Shown here piece by piece: positions 38,238-49,712 of a DNA stretch of 64,000 nt; positions within the stretch are counted from its first letter, which is position 1, and every line of letters begins with the position of its first letter. The stretch is from Stichopus chloronotus (Eukaryota > Echinodermata > Holothuroidea > Aspidochirotida > Stichopodidae). The notes below the pieces were generated by a model that saw only the letters and a program-made list of their open reading frames with translations, made no database searches and was not told the origin of the DNA. Where the stretch lies: contig CM037836.1 in assembly GCA_021234535.1 (NCBI GenBank), forward strand, positions 31,002,769-31,066,768. Direction: 5' to 3'. The translations under genes and the position numbers were made by a program.

Positions 38238-41200
38238 TTTATGTTTCTTGCATCAGCTCAACCCGTCTGATACGTATTAGCATTTTCATAAATTCACTTT
38301 TGCTCTCATTAATTTGAGAAATTGCAAACATGAGATCCCTGTTTCAAGAGTTCTGGGGAGTTTGAAAGCCAAAATTTTCTCCTCTGCAATTTTTATGCTC
38401 CGCTCAAACCAATGGTGGCTCTCCGCTTAGATAGTCCTTAGGGGTTTCTATGTAGAGATGATTGGGACAACTGGTTATTTGACACCATTTTGCCTCAAAC
38501 TGTACGACCTATATTGATCCTTTGATAGACATGGCAACCGATAAAATTTGCTGTTTTACGTCTTTGCTTTCACTCAGTAATTTCAGATCATGTCTTATCT
38601 TTTGAATAACCTGTATACAATGTTCGTGCAGTTGGAGACGAAATGGCGCCTAAAGTCGCAACCCTCTCCATAATGGAACCCTAATATTCCTGTCAGCACT
38701 TACCCCCCCCCCCTTCCTCCAATATCTTTAAAGAGCAGCAAGTATTTTTTATTTACACCCCCCTCAAAACCATGTTCGTCCCCTCTGACTGAAATTGCTA
38801 GCTCCGCCACTAACATTGACCCAGAAATACTAAACATTACTCTCCTCCCATGGACGTTGGAGAATGTTATGCCTCCTCACCATATTTTTCCACACCTGTC
38901 AGGCACGTAGGAGTTACGTCACAACATTTGTCCCAACGGAATACAAAGACTTGGAGAATTCCCTTTCTTATGATGTAAAAACAAAATCTTTCGATTTTTT
39001 TTTTTTAAAAAGCATAACTTTAACGAGCCAATAGATGAGAAGTGCTCAAATGTGCCTTGGTATTGCCTATCGACCAGTCTTATATCCCACTCCCTACTTA
39101 CAGAAATAACCAACCAAAACAGGACTGCGTAAGCGTGTCACTTAAAAGTGATCAGTAAAATCGCACGTGCCGTAAATATTAACCAAATCTTTCATATAAA
39201 GTAATTTTACCACTGAAAGTATTGCATGAATTCTTGTGTTATTTTGTTCGTAAAGCTGAAATATGAGTTGGAGTGAGTCGTTTTGTCAATGAAAGTCAAA
39301 ATTCTGCAGGCCTAGAATATGTCATAACAAAAAAAAGAAAATCGTTAAAGCCCCATTTTTGCATACATGAATATTCATATCCATTCCCAATGGTCTGCTT
39401 GATTTAAAAGAAAGGTGATTGACTGATATGCTTTTCTTGAAGTCTGGATTTTGTAGGACCTACAAAAATGTCAAGACAACTTTCATATTCAAATATTCCT
39501 CTGGGAGAGGAATGCAGGCATAGTTCTCTTTCAGATTTTGTGACAGGTGATCTTTTACCCTAGTACTTTCTCTTCCCCGAAACTCTGAAGAAAAACAAAC
39601 GTAGGTGGCCAGGCGATTGCCATTACAACTCATGCATATCCCAACGTTAATGTAAATAGAAATTTGGATTTATTTTCTGGTAAATTCTTCGCAGAAACTT
39701 TTGGGTATCAGGACACCTGGACTGTACTACTCTTGTCATAGGTTTGTTAGTTAAGGCAAAATGATATATACGTTGCACTAATTATCATTCTAAGGAATCA
39801 TTTAACCAAATTATGGATAGACAAGGAGCATGGTGTACATAACATTTTCTATGAAAAGGTCCCCTTCTATTTATTTTCCGTTTTATTTATTTTTCCTCTC
39901 TCTATAGTCCAAACGCTACACAGATCTTCAGAATATAAAAAAAAAAACCACAAAAGGATGGGTCATAGAAACGTGAATTAATTTTGCTCAAGTGCTAATA
40001 ACTGCAGGTTTCACTAGTTCAACATACTTTTTTCAGGTAACAAAAGGTGTGGGAACAAGTGTGTTAGTGTAGCCTCATCTCAGACTAAAAGCGTGTGTGT
40101 GTGGATGGGGAGGGGGGGGGGGGTCTACAGAAAAATACCAATCGTGTCAGCGTCAGCTGCATCTTGTCATCAGACAAACCTAGGTTATCTTTCTAAAACT
40201 TGCCTACAGTATTTCAAAAGACGGAAAACAAAGAACAGTGGCATCCGGTAATGCATTCCAGTGGTCGATTGGGCAAAAACAAACAAACAGACAAACAAAC
40301 AAGCCGTTTGAGGCAGTAGGCCTAAAGTATTAAACCTGGGCTTTGCAATCTTATACAAATGCTCTCTAGTGATAGATTCCGCAGAAATTTGCTGAAATAA
40401 CTTAATTGTGATCAGTATATGGGTAAAGTTGAACTAAAGGAACCTAAAGGAACTTCTAATCACTCCAAGGGTACAACTTGAGCTCGCCTGTAGAGACACG
40501 CCTCCTAAAACCTAAATCTATATCAACTGTGATTCCTATTCCTTCTCGGAAGACACTACTTCAAGGGTATGACGCTTACAGCTTTGCAAAAATCTGGAGA
40601 AGAACAACCGACTATCAATACATAACACTTCAGGATGAAACTCAGAAGTTGCCATTTCTGAACCACTCATAGGCCTAAATATTATCAATCATGATTATCA
40701 ATATCAAGTTGCAGAAACCTGCAGTCACACCCTGATTGGATTTCTTCATACACAGGTTGGTGTCGTCTACAAACTTTTGATACTATTACAGCCTGAAACA
40801 CAATTCTGCGTAATCATCATAATCAGGCCTAAACAAGGAATAAAACTAAACACACTACCTTGAGGAATACCACTTGTAATATTAATGATCCCAACTGGCA
40901 AGAGGTTGACAATCTTTGCCCCTTCTCGCTCTCTTTCACATCATACACTAATCTCTTACCCCTTCTATAGGTCTATGTTCAGACCCTTTCAATTCCCATT
41001 GAGATTTGGAACTTTAATTTTTCGAATTTGTTATGTGTTTGACAAGATGTTCAAAATCTGCAGGTTTCTGAATTTTTGCCATTTTGACAAGTTTGTGAAA
41101 TAACTAAATTTCAGGTTTTTGTCATGTTAACGAGTCAATTAAAGGTGGTCAGAATGTCATTGACCTACTGCAAGGGAATAAGCAACTTTATTCTGAAAAG

Positions 41201-41252
41201 CACCAACTAAATCATACAAATTTCCTCTTCAGTGCACCTTAAAAATATCTTT

Positions 41253-41393
41253 CATCATGCGAAGCAAACAAATAACTTGCATGAATTTAGTTATCATATA
41301 ACAAAAATATTTTCACTTGATGCAAAAGAGCTTCCATGAATTAGGAGAGGGGACTATACTAATACAAATAAGGATGATTGCATTTTCCCTTTA
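41253..41393 (-). repeat. Dispersed repeat, copy 2, in the presumed KGD4 promoter
   Basis: Reverse-complement homologue of 6178-6318, over about 140 bases. It ends about 120 bases before the KGD4 start codon, so a transposon-derived sequence appears to form part of the KGD4 5' flank. Confidence 0.65.
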
Positions 41394-41513
41394 ATGTCAA
41401 AAAGTCCGTCGAAAATGCACTGATCTACTGTATCAGTGAATAAGTACAGCGTCGGACATTAAAACTAGCAGCCTGAGCTATCCTGGAAATGGCCACACGT
41501 CAAAAACTTGAAG

Positions 41514-41543
41514 ATGGCAGGGACCGCTGGGCGTTCAATCCGG
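41514..41543 (+). CDS. KGD4: 2-oxoglutarate dehydrogenase component 4 (KGD4/MRPS36), probable coding exon 1
   Basis: Encodes MAGTAGRSIR, then a donor CGG|GTATTG. Joined in phase 0 to exon 2 it gives RSIRALRTHVPLIKF, aligning without gaps to human RVVQVVKPHTPLIRF and keeping the basic residue at the same distance from the invariant His. This alignment is the main evidence. The donor is weak at +5 and the intron to exon 2 is 6.3 kb. Another ATG at 41489-41491 lies upstream in a different frame and overlaps this start. A different first exon elsewhere in 41.5-47.8 kb cannot be excluded. Confidence 0.55.
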
Positions 41544-42803
41544 GTATTGATATTTTGTTTTTCAAAAGATATTGACTAACCTTACCTATTTTTCGTAAAG
41601 TCTGGTAGGTAGTACTAGCACTTGATAAGGCATTTCAGTCAGTATTCCGACCTAACAGAATGTGGAACAAGCAGTTAATTGCTCTGTAATGATAGTAACC
41701 ACGACTGACTTACGCTAACTTACGGAAGACATGTCGCAGGCATTTAAATGGATGTTGTCAGTTCGCCCGAACAAATTCGTGCGAATGTAACGAATCGTTG
41801 GCACGAATAAGATTTTAGCCAATCAGCGGTCGTTGTTTGGGTTACGTTAAGGGTTAGGGGGTTATATTGTGCGAATAAGGGAAGCTATCCGTCTGTTGTT
41901 CATGCGAATAGTTTCAAACCTTTAAATTAGCTTAGGCCTTGCACAGTAGTGTACTACTACCGGTAGTGCTACGCAGTACACCAAACTAGGCCCAGGCCAG
42001 CCTTAGACAAAGTACGGTACATTATGAAAAAACGTCTGTAGTAAGTCATCATGAGTCTATCAGTTTAATGAGTCGATCACTGTATTATAATCTAAACTCT
42101 AGCGCAGCATTTGTGTTCCGTTTTAGTGTCTTTACACTAAAACTGATTGCTGAAATGGTGAACCTAAGTTCTGGGTCACCCTAAATGGAAAAAAAAATTC
42201 TAGCAAAGCATAAAGACCCAATACGATTTTGGTGTAACTGCACGATATACCTTTCAGTCTGCATTCCATGCACTACTTGTAAAGATCTTCGGCATGAGAG
42301 CTGATGCTTCCCTGGTGTAGCGGCGACGAATTGTTTGATCCAGCATGCCTGCATGCACAATAAAAAAATCAGTAGCCTTGGTGAACAACAAGTTGTAAGG
42401 CCTAACCTAATCACTGTTTTGTACTTCAAACTACTTCTAAGTCAAATTTTCAGCTACAGAAGTTTCTGCTGAAGTATGTTTCCTCTCAATTCACATTAAG
42501 TCCAACACAAAATATGATTATTTACCGCCAAATATGAAAGAAGCAACTGTATGCTTCAAGTTGGAAGCACAATCATCATATACAGGTTATGTTCCACATC
42601 ATGTGGTATACAGCACCTGTGTTTGTTAGCGTATGAACGCTGCACCTCGGCGTAGATTTGGCATCAGCATAACATGGAATGCACCCTAGTGTACCTTACC
42701 CCTAAACCATTACCACTGACTCAGTCACAGACCTGGTGGTGGGGATGCAATCAGCTAGCCGGCACTAGGATTCAATTAGGTTGTCACAGTCAATTGTTTT
42801 CAT

Positions 42804-44720
42804 TACTGGGACTGGGATTGTGATTCCACTCCAGATTGGAGGCACAGTAAATCTGGATAATTATGTCTTGCACTATCCACTGAGACCTGGTCGCGGTCAG
42901 CTAGAGGACCCACTAAATTCAGCCCTCGAACAGGGCAGGGCATTGTGTTACACTCCACTTTCACAGCCCTTATCCTGTATTGTAGGAATTGACGGAAACA
43001 GCTTCAGTACAAGTAAGGGCCACTGGAACCAGGAATCAAGATCAAGCTCTTTTTGAGTTGTCGTTTGCACAGGTGGTGGAGATTTCCTCCAATGCATGGC
43101 AGAAAGACTCTTCAGTTGTTAAGAGTGGAGACTGTGGCACACCTTTCAAAATCTTAGATTTACATCTTAACAATCGATGCAAATGTAGTGTACAAAGACA
43201 ACCTAAGCTGGCAAATTGCCAAGTGTTTCAAAGATTTTTTAGGGTCTGATTTTGGATTACCAGCGGTTGTGTTTTATTGCAAAACTACTCTGTCAAGGTT
43301 AAAAATATGGTGTAACAACTTAGCAGCTTAATTTTTATCGTGTGAAGAGATACATATTGTGCCATGGTGTGCATGTATCACACATTCTTTTTGATTTCCT
43401 CGGTCAGCTGTGCATCATATATTTACTGTATTTTTCAGCAAAGTTACCCCCGTGGGACCTTCGACCCCTTGCTGCAGATTGACACTTATTGAAGTTGTGA
43501 AAAGATTGCCCATTGACTCACTGTTTCTGTCAAAATTGCCAGTGAAAATTCGGTCTTCTTTGATGACACTTGGTTGAAATCTTCTCCAGATAGGTAATTT
43601 TACAGTGTCAGTGATTGTCTGTGTGAAGTTTGGTGAGAAAATATTTCAATGTTAGGACGTGAGAGATGATACTCTGCCGGCAGGTTGGTGAAAAGGGGCA
43701 ATCAATGTTATCGGGGCGAGTGCTGTGAAGTGGAATGTAATGAGTTTATGCCATGCAGTGGAGCACTCAGCCCTGTTTGAGGGCTTTATTAGATTACATC
43801 ATGCACTATGAGGTTGCACAATCATTCATCACCTGGACTAGGACCGTGCCTCCACTCCAGATTGGAGTCTTGGAGGATTTCGAATACTTTCTCAAAACTA
43901 CTGTATTAGCTTTTTTGTACAAGATGATGTATCTGAATGGATCACTGGGGCTTCCACCACAACTCCACTCCCAATTACGGTCCCAGTTGTCTTTGAATGC
44001 TTTCTCAAAATGAACAAATGGCAAAGGACAAATGGGACTGTGACCGTGACTCCAATTCCAGATTGTACTCTCACTAGAATTAAAATGATTTCTCAAAATT
44101 GCACTATGTACAAGATGATGTAGGACTACAATATCTTGATTAATGACCACTGGGCCCTGCAACCGTGACTCATATAGAGGCATTCTGAAAATATTAAACC
44201 TGCTCCGTGTGACTGGAAGTACATCATGTGGTATGATATCACCATCAATGGGCTTTGTCAATGTCCCCGGGGCTCACTTTTCGGAGGTTCCACGGTTTCA
44301 TGTTCCTGACAGTCAATTTCCTAGGTTCAACATTCCCAGTTCCTTGCATACTTTCAAAATTCACCAGGACTGACTCCTTGGGAACTTCAAACCTTGGCAA
44401 CAATAACCCTGGGGAATAAGAGTGATATAAATTTCTGGGACCATGAAACCCTGGTGATAATAAGCCATGCACTCTTTGGCAACCATTGAAATAATTTAAA
44501 AACAGGGAACATCGAAACCTGCGAACAATGAACCCTGGATAGACCTCACCATCAATTATTTCCTCACCGGGACTGTGTGCACAACTCCACTTTAGATTAG
44601 AATCTGATAGTGGACTCTTAATATTTTTTTCTTAAAACTGTGCAGATGTATGCAGAGTCGTTCTCAAAATTGCTTCTCTTACATCAGTGATATGCCGTTG
44701 GGACCGTAATCGCGACTGCA
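42804..44720. repeat. Degenerate, interrupted tandem repeat around a GGGACTGTGACC / ACTCCACTCCAGATTGGA unit
   Basis: Diverged units start near 42804, 43831, 43942, 44033, 44148, 44568 and 44697. Where contiguous (43.8-44.2 kb) they are roughly 90-115 bases apart and share TTTCTCAAAA and ACAAGATGATGTA in the second half of the unit. A different short-word repeat (GGGAAC, GAAACCTGG, CAATGAACCCTGG) is nested at about 44270-44540. No coding signal survives across units. Confidence 0.6.
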
Positions 44721-45420
44721 CACAAGATCTACTTGAAAACTGACTAGGGTATTCTGCACTTACTCTGCGATTTCAATGTAAGCGTGACCTGCAATGTTTA
44801 TTCTTGAAACAACAACAAAAAACAAATAGGACTAATGTGCCTTGTCATTTTGATGTTTACAGCAAATACAGTATGTCATAGTTTGGCTTCAGTTGGAAAT
44901 AGAGATTTGTAAATTACCAAAATTGGTGAATAAAATGTCCTCGATGAGGTTTTCGGTACAACTTTTGAAAGAAAAGTCATCATCCTCTTTGTTTGCAAAG
45001 AGTATTATCTTCAAATGTGGTAGTTAATTGTACTTCGTTTGTTCATTTTTGGTAGTGATTCACTCAAGATTCCTTCATAAACATTGTGTTACTGTATATA
45101 CTGTAGGCCTCCTGTCACCTTCGTTTCAAAATAATTTGTCTATGGATTCTTCAATCCAGACAATACCAAAATGTGGCACAATGAGAAAGACACATTTAAC
45201 AAAATATTTCTGCAAAGTTTTCTTGAATTTAGCAAATGTTTGAATGTTTTGTGGTCATGATGTTCATTACTACAGTATATGTGATCGACTCATAATACGT
45301 CCAACTGGGATACAGTATAATGTCTACAGTAGACCAGTATATATTAGGCCTAGGCCTTCATTAAGATACAGTGATCCCATAATTCTTTTCACGAACAACT
45401 AGCAGGCTGGCATAACGAGT

Positions 45421-45705
45421 GCTGTGGTTGAATGGATAAAGATGAAAGCATTTTGAAGCAATGAACCCTAGCAGTTGGGTAGGTCTGGATTAGAATCCTG
45501 GCTAGGCTGAGCCGCTGATGCAGAGGTCGCAGTAAGATGCGTTTTTCGTCCAATAGTAATTTAAGGGTTTCCCATTGAACTGGCTGTGAGAAAAAGATAC
45601 AAAATTTGATCCAAAATTGTAGTAAGTTGGTAGTCAAAAGCTGCCTCCACCCTTGTGCACACTTAACATCATAAAATAACTGCCCTTCCAAGTTCTTCAA
45701 CTTTA
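45421..45705 (+). mobile_element. tRNA-derived SINE, copy 2
   Basis: Shares with 14955-15215 the ordered words GGTCTGGATTAGAATCC (T-arm/B-box), CAAAATTTGATCCAAAATTG, AAGTTGGTAG and AACTGCCCTTCC. Its 5' head is better preserved here: GTGGTTGAATGGATAAAG resembles the D-arm/A-box of a Leu- or Ser-type tRNA. The copies differ at many positions, so both are old. It lies in KGD4 intron 1 in the sense orientation. Confidence 0.75.
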
Positions 45706-46170
45706 GGCCCGAATTTTTCAGAGGCCTACCTGTTGGCAAAGCCTAGAATGCGTTGTAGCCTAATAAGACCTGCTGTGTCAAGTTCTTATTGCTAGTCAGA
45801 AAATTTGACCAATTGCAGACTACCACTGAGGCATTCTGGGATATACAAGGGGGCAGTGTATGCTTTCTTTTGCTTGAAACTGTACATTATATATTCTAAG
45901 ATACCTCGAAAGGCATGATCAAAAATGCAAATTTCCAATACGTAGTGGTCAAAATTATGTATTGCCTTTCACTACCACAACCTAGCTGCACCACAGCTGT
46001 TTTTTTTTTCTCACTCTGAAACATTCTGTTTGTGACATTTTAGGATTTGGGCAAAGTTTTAGCTCATTTGCAAGAGTATGTGACTTAGGAGGAAATTTAA
46101 AATTTGGCCATGTACATTTTGAAATATGACCGTTTAAAGTTTGGATGCCGTGCCCACTTTTGCAGTCTTG

Positions 46171-46590
46171 TGAACATCACTGTTCTGGGGGCCAACTTTT
46201 AGGGCCGCTAACCTGTTTTGCGGAAGATAGCAAAGACCTCAAACTCACTCTTTAGACTTAGTTGTAGCTGTAGTTTTCAAAAGTGAGGTTGGAATGATAA
46301 TGGAACATATACATATAAATCTACAGACAAGCAAGCTCAAAAACCAATTTCGTATGAAAATTTTATCTATCCAGTTTACCCACATTTTCGGTAGGACTCC
46401 ACATGAAATGGCCTAGGAAAAGCACAACTTTGCAAAAGTTAATATGTGGACTTCATTATCTTTACATCAGTGTATCCCATTATCATTCTGACCATACTTT
46501 TTGAAATTTGTGACCAAAACTATATCTAAAGAGTGAGTTTTTGCCAACGTCCAGCATCCATTGAGGTTAGCCCTCAGAACATTGATGTTC
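46171..46590. repeat. Fold-back (inverted-repeat) element, about 420 bp
   Basis: The left arm (46171-46305) and the reverse complement of the right arm (46471-46590) align through GAACATCA-TGTTCTG, GCTAACCT, AACTCACTCTTTAGA, TTTCAAAA and GAATGATAATGG, joined by a spacer of about 165 bases. Each arm ends in the short palindrome GAACAT..ATGTTC. The structure suits a MITE or fold-back transposon. No target duplication was identified. Confidence 0.65.
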
Positions 46591-46894
46591 TTCTGCCCAT
46601 ACAAACAGTACAGTGAAGAAATCGTTAAGGTGAAAAAATTACTAAATTTGTAGGTGATTAATATCTGAGTAACAATCAGGAACTAAAGTTGAATTGTTCA
46701 CTGTGGATAGCTCACACATAGTTCTGAAACATACCAAAGTATCAAGTGTCAAATCACCTCGTGATGTCACCATTTTGGGCCCGATATCAAGGTCACTTTT
46801 TCCAAAAATGATGTGAAATGACTTTTCCAACAAATATCTACCAAGGAGAGAACATGTGACTTTCTTATTCATGATTCAAAGCAACCTGCATATT

Positions 46895-47190
46895 GCCGCA
46901 ATACCATGAAAATTTAACCTCTCCAGCAGACCCGCATTTTTGGCAGAACTCCACTCAAATTCGTCCAGCAAAGATCACAAAATGCTTTAATAAAATTGGA
47001 TTTGCGAGTATCATTATCTTCACATCTGTATGTTCCATCATCTTTCTGACCTTATTTTAAAGCTCAACAGTCTAGGAAACTAGGTCTTGGAAGTGAGTTA
47101 TAGTTAGTTTTGCTAGTTTCCAAAAAGAAAAAACAAAAGTCAGCAGTCCTGTAAGTTCGATTCCAAGAACATTGACGTTCACAAACAAGA
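46895..47190. repeat. Second, partial copy of the fold-back element
   Basis: Homologous in direct orientation to the spacer and right arm of 46171-46590: ATGAAAATTT..ATC/CCTCTCCAG, CATTATCTTnACATC, CTGACC and AGAACATTGACGTTC occur in the same order. The left arm is not clear. The offset between the copies is about 550-600 bases. Confidence 0.55.
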
Positions 47191-47886
47191 CTGCTAAAGT
47201 GGAAGAAGCACCCAAACCTTAAATGATTGTAACTTGAAAAGTACATCCTGATGACGCTCAAACTTTGGATTTGCACATTAGTCACATATTGCTACAAATA
47301 AGCCAAACATTAGCCATATCCAAGAGGTATCCTGCCAAATATCTTAAAAAATTTGTTCATTTCATATGGAATGAACCATGTCACAACTACTGTAGCCATC
47401 TTTCTTTAAAATGTGCCAAGAAATTATATTTTATAGTGATTACCTGTGGTAAACTCGCAGTGACTGACGCAAAATACTGCTTTAAACTTTTCATGATTAC
47501 TTGTATCCATGGTAACAAAAAGTAAGAAATGTTGTTTACTGCAGCTTGGTGTTGCACATACTGTAAAGTCTGCTGTCATACAGAATACTGTACATTGTTT
47601 AGCTGATAATTTGGAATGGGTCTACTTTGAATTGGCAGATGCCCTTTACTTGCAATATAAATGAAGGAAGGTATTTAGACATTGAGATAAATATTATAAA
47701 CTGTGCTGTTACTGTAGACAAAAACATACCTCAGTCATAAGAAATGATATTTAACAGCCAATTTTGTCAGGATTGTCATTCAAGATCTTAAAATAAGAAA
47801 CAGAGAGCAAACAGAAATGTTTTGCTCTCCAGAATGCCTCCAGTACTATGTATGTATTATATTCTTTCATTTTTTTTTTTTTGCAG

Positions 47887-47941
47887 GCCTTGCGAACACA
47901 TGTTCCACTGATCAAATTTAAGTTTGGAAAAGATAATAAAG
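47887..47941 (+). CDS. KGD4: KGD4/MRPS36, coding exon 2
   Basis: A T-rich acceptor ending TTTGCAG is followed by 18 codons, ALRTHVPLIKFKFGKDNK, and one base of the next codon, then GTTTGT. HVPLIKF is the conserved N-terminal block of the family (HTPLIRF in human). The split codon G|CA with exon 3 reads Ala. The donor is not strong, but phase and homology agree on both sides. Confidence 0.8.
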
Positions 47942-48810
47942 GTTTGTAAATGTGTTTGTAGTCCTACACTCTTCATTTGCTTAGCAAAGTGGTGGTGTTT
48001 TTGAAATGTGTTACACTTTAAAGAAAAATAGAAATTTTATTCATAGAACATTTATTGCTTTGACCCTTGTGTGATATGTAAAAAATAGAATTCTGACACT
48101 GGTACCGATGCATTTTTAGGCACACAGTCAAGCCAGGTAGGGTTTGTATAAGGTTTGGCACATCTCTGAATTTTTTTTATGAGCCATAATACATTTGTAA
48201 AACTTCTCAGAGACCTCCTATTTAGTTTGGTTTTTACTTTTTTGTTTGAGTTTCAAATACTGTATGCATATTATAAATGCCAAATCCTGCTTTGTGACAA
48301 TGTGTTTGTGTCATATAAGATGGCACTTGCACTGTACTTCTTATCATGAAAGTTGTTATCTTTACATGGTAGTATCTTAAGAAAAAGTGTTGAAAATACT
48401 GTAGATGATTGGGCTATCATCGGATGTTTTTAGGAAGGGTGAAGACTACAGCACTTTAGGGAACAGAGCACTTTACCCTCTTAAGGGAAGCCTCACAAAT
48501 CTTGCACTGTAAGGTCATCTTAGAGCCAAGCTGTTGCTACCCATTGTAATAAGGATTGCAAACAGACAGTAATGAGTGTTGCTCTACTGCATGCATCTCC
48601 TTGCCTTCCTGAGCCCATGTACAGACTGTGTGCACTCAATCATGTGGAATGCAGACTGCATAATAACCCATTAAGTTGCCCAGATGGTTTCATTTCTTTG
48701 CAACCATAGCCAACTGTGTAATAATAAATTCTCTTAATCAAAATGGTGATTGAGCAAAAGCACATCCATAGAAATTTCATTGTTTTGTTAAATATGTCAT
48801 TTTTCCGCAG
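47942..48810 (+). other. KGD4 intron 2
   Basis: 0.9 kb, ending TTTTCCGCAG. Nothing else was recognised in it. Confidence 0.75.
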
Positions 48811-48959
48811 CACTGCCAGTTCCATCGACTGCTGTTGCATCGTCAAATACCAGTAAATCACCATCAAGTACCAAGAAAGGTCAAACCATTGAGTTTCATA
48901 TGCTTCCTGCCAAATATCAGAGATTACCCTTAACACAAGAAGAAATGGACTGCATTAAT
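48811..48959 (+). CDS. KGD4: KGD4/MRPS36, coding exon 3 (main domain)
   Basis: KGD4 is a small mitochondrial protein that tethers the E3 subunit to the E1/E2 core of the 2-oxoglutarate dehydrogenase complex in the TCA cycle; it was once listed as ribosomal protein MRPS36. This exon encodes a Ser/Thr/Lys-rich linker (STAVASSNTSKSPSSTKKG) followed by the conserved C-terminal block LPAKYQRLPLTQEEMDCIN, matching human LPQKYRRKLVSQEEMEFIQ. The donor AAT|GTGAGT is strong and in phase 0. The full joined protein is 83 residues versus about 103 in human; the difference is in the variable linker. An open frame on the opposite strand over this exon is a shadow. Confidence 0.9.
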
Positions 48960-49694
48960 GTGAGTAGCATTCATCGTAGTAATTTAGTGATACAATGCTT
49001 TGCAGATCTAGCTGTTTAATACTTTGTGTGAAGTCTGAATATGTTTGTTACAGTATGTTACAGCATACAAATTCCTGTGGGTCCATTGTTCAGCTGCATT
49101 GTATATTCTACATCTTGACAGTTAAGACAGTTAAAAAGAGACGCTCAGGCAGATTTCAGTTGCTTCCTTTCTCTGATATCTTGCATTCTCCACTTTGTGT
49201 AGTTTGAGGTTAATGCTACTGCTGAGTTAAATGATTTATAAGCACAAAAGAGAATTCCATATGTCATCCTTTGTTAGCCCCCCCCCCCCTCCCCATACAT
49301 TTGGTTATCCTTTTGAAATCAACTAAGGTGCAAGTGCAGAATTCCAAGCTTTTGTACAATGAAAGAAGCACTTCACCACATTGTAGGTGTCACTTGAAAT
49401 TGATAGATCTTTTACTGTAATCATCTTTAATGGTGACATTCTGCTACCTACAAATGTGCATTGCGTACTGCATATCCCCGGTTAAATTGTAACACAAAGT
49501 ATCTTTGATGACTCGATAACTTATTTTAATGAAATTCACATTTTTTTGTCTTACATCTGTTGGTTGTCCATAAAATGGTCATTGTATTACCTTTAATGAA
49601 AATTATACCTTTTTGGCCTTCTCTTGATTTTTTCACGTGTGCATTCATTAGGGATCACTGAAGGTTTCTGTTTCTCTGTTTCTTTGATGCACAG
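48960..49694 (+). other. KGD4 intron 3
   Basis: 0.7 kb from GTGAGT to TGATGCACAG. It contains a C12 run (49278-49289). Nothing else was recognised. Confidence 0.75.
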
Positions 49695-49712
49695 ATGGGA
49701 GGTCCAGACTGA
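49695..49712 (+). CDS. KGD4: KGD4/MRPS36, terminal coding exon (18 bases coding)
   Basis: After GATGCACAG the sequence reads Met-Gly-Gly-Pro-Asp-stop. This completes ...MDCINMGGPD, matching the invariant family C-terminus (GGPE/GGPD; human ends FIQRGGPE). Only five codons and the stop are coding; the rest of the exon is 3' untranslated. The phase agrees with exon 3. Confidence 0.88.
   Translation: MGGPD

Larger units (their letters stand above)
31052..41513. other. Intergenic region between otp and KGD4 (10.5 kb)
   Basis: No gene could be supported. Contents listed separately are homopolymer-containing microsatellites, a pyrimidine tract, a CTCF-like word, one weak exon candidate at 38095 and a dispersed repeat copy just before KGD4. 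The stretch 38640-38820 has C-rich words ending in AGCTCCGCCACT, reminiscent of common invertebrate transposon ends, but no element boundaries were found. The rest shows nothing recognisable. Confidence 0.5.
41544..47886 (+). other. KGD4 intron 1 (6.3 kb, if exon 1 is right)
   Basis: No other gene was recognised. It holds a perfect GCCAATCAGCG CCAAT-type word near 41818, a long degenerate tandem repeat (42804-44720), a SINE copy and fold-back repeats. Open frames in the 42.8-44.5 kb part are by-products of the repeats. Confidence 0.5.

Noticed and set aside
41817..41827. GCCAATCAGCG CCAAT-type word as the KGD4 core promoter
   Set aside because: It lies about 300 bases downstream of the proposed KGD4 start codon. 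It would become relevant only if the first exon is actually further downstream, for which I found no candidate.
42781..44472. Several 70-150-codon frames in KGD4 intron 1
   Set aside because: They share repeated peptides produced by the degenerate tandem repeat and have no independent coding evidence.
14955..45501. Possible tRNA genes at the two tRNA-like heads
   Set aside because: Neither forms a credible full cloverleaf, both are followed by the same non-tRNA body, and the copies diverge, so a SINE is the better explanation.
45389..45739. 116-codon - strand frame
   Set aside because: It is the antisense of the SINE copy; a similar frame overlaps the other SINE copy at 15052-15324.
46171..46590. 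GAACAT..ATGTTC palindromes as steroid-receptor response elements
   Set aside because: Spacing between GAACA and TGTTC is four bases, not the three needed for the classic element, and they coincide with the ends of repeat arms.
48640..48936. 98-codon - strand frame
   Set aside because: It is a shadow of KGD4 exon 3, whose + strand reading matches the family and has correct splice phases.
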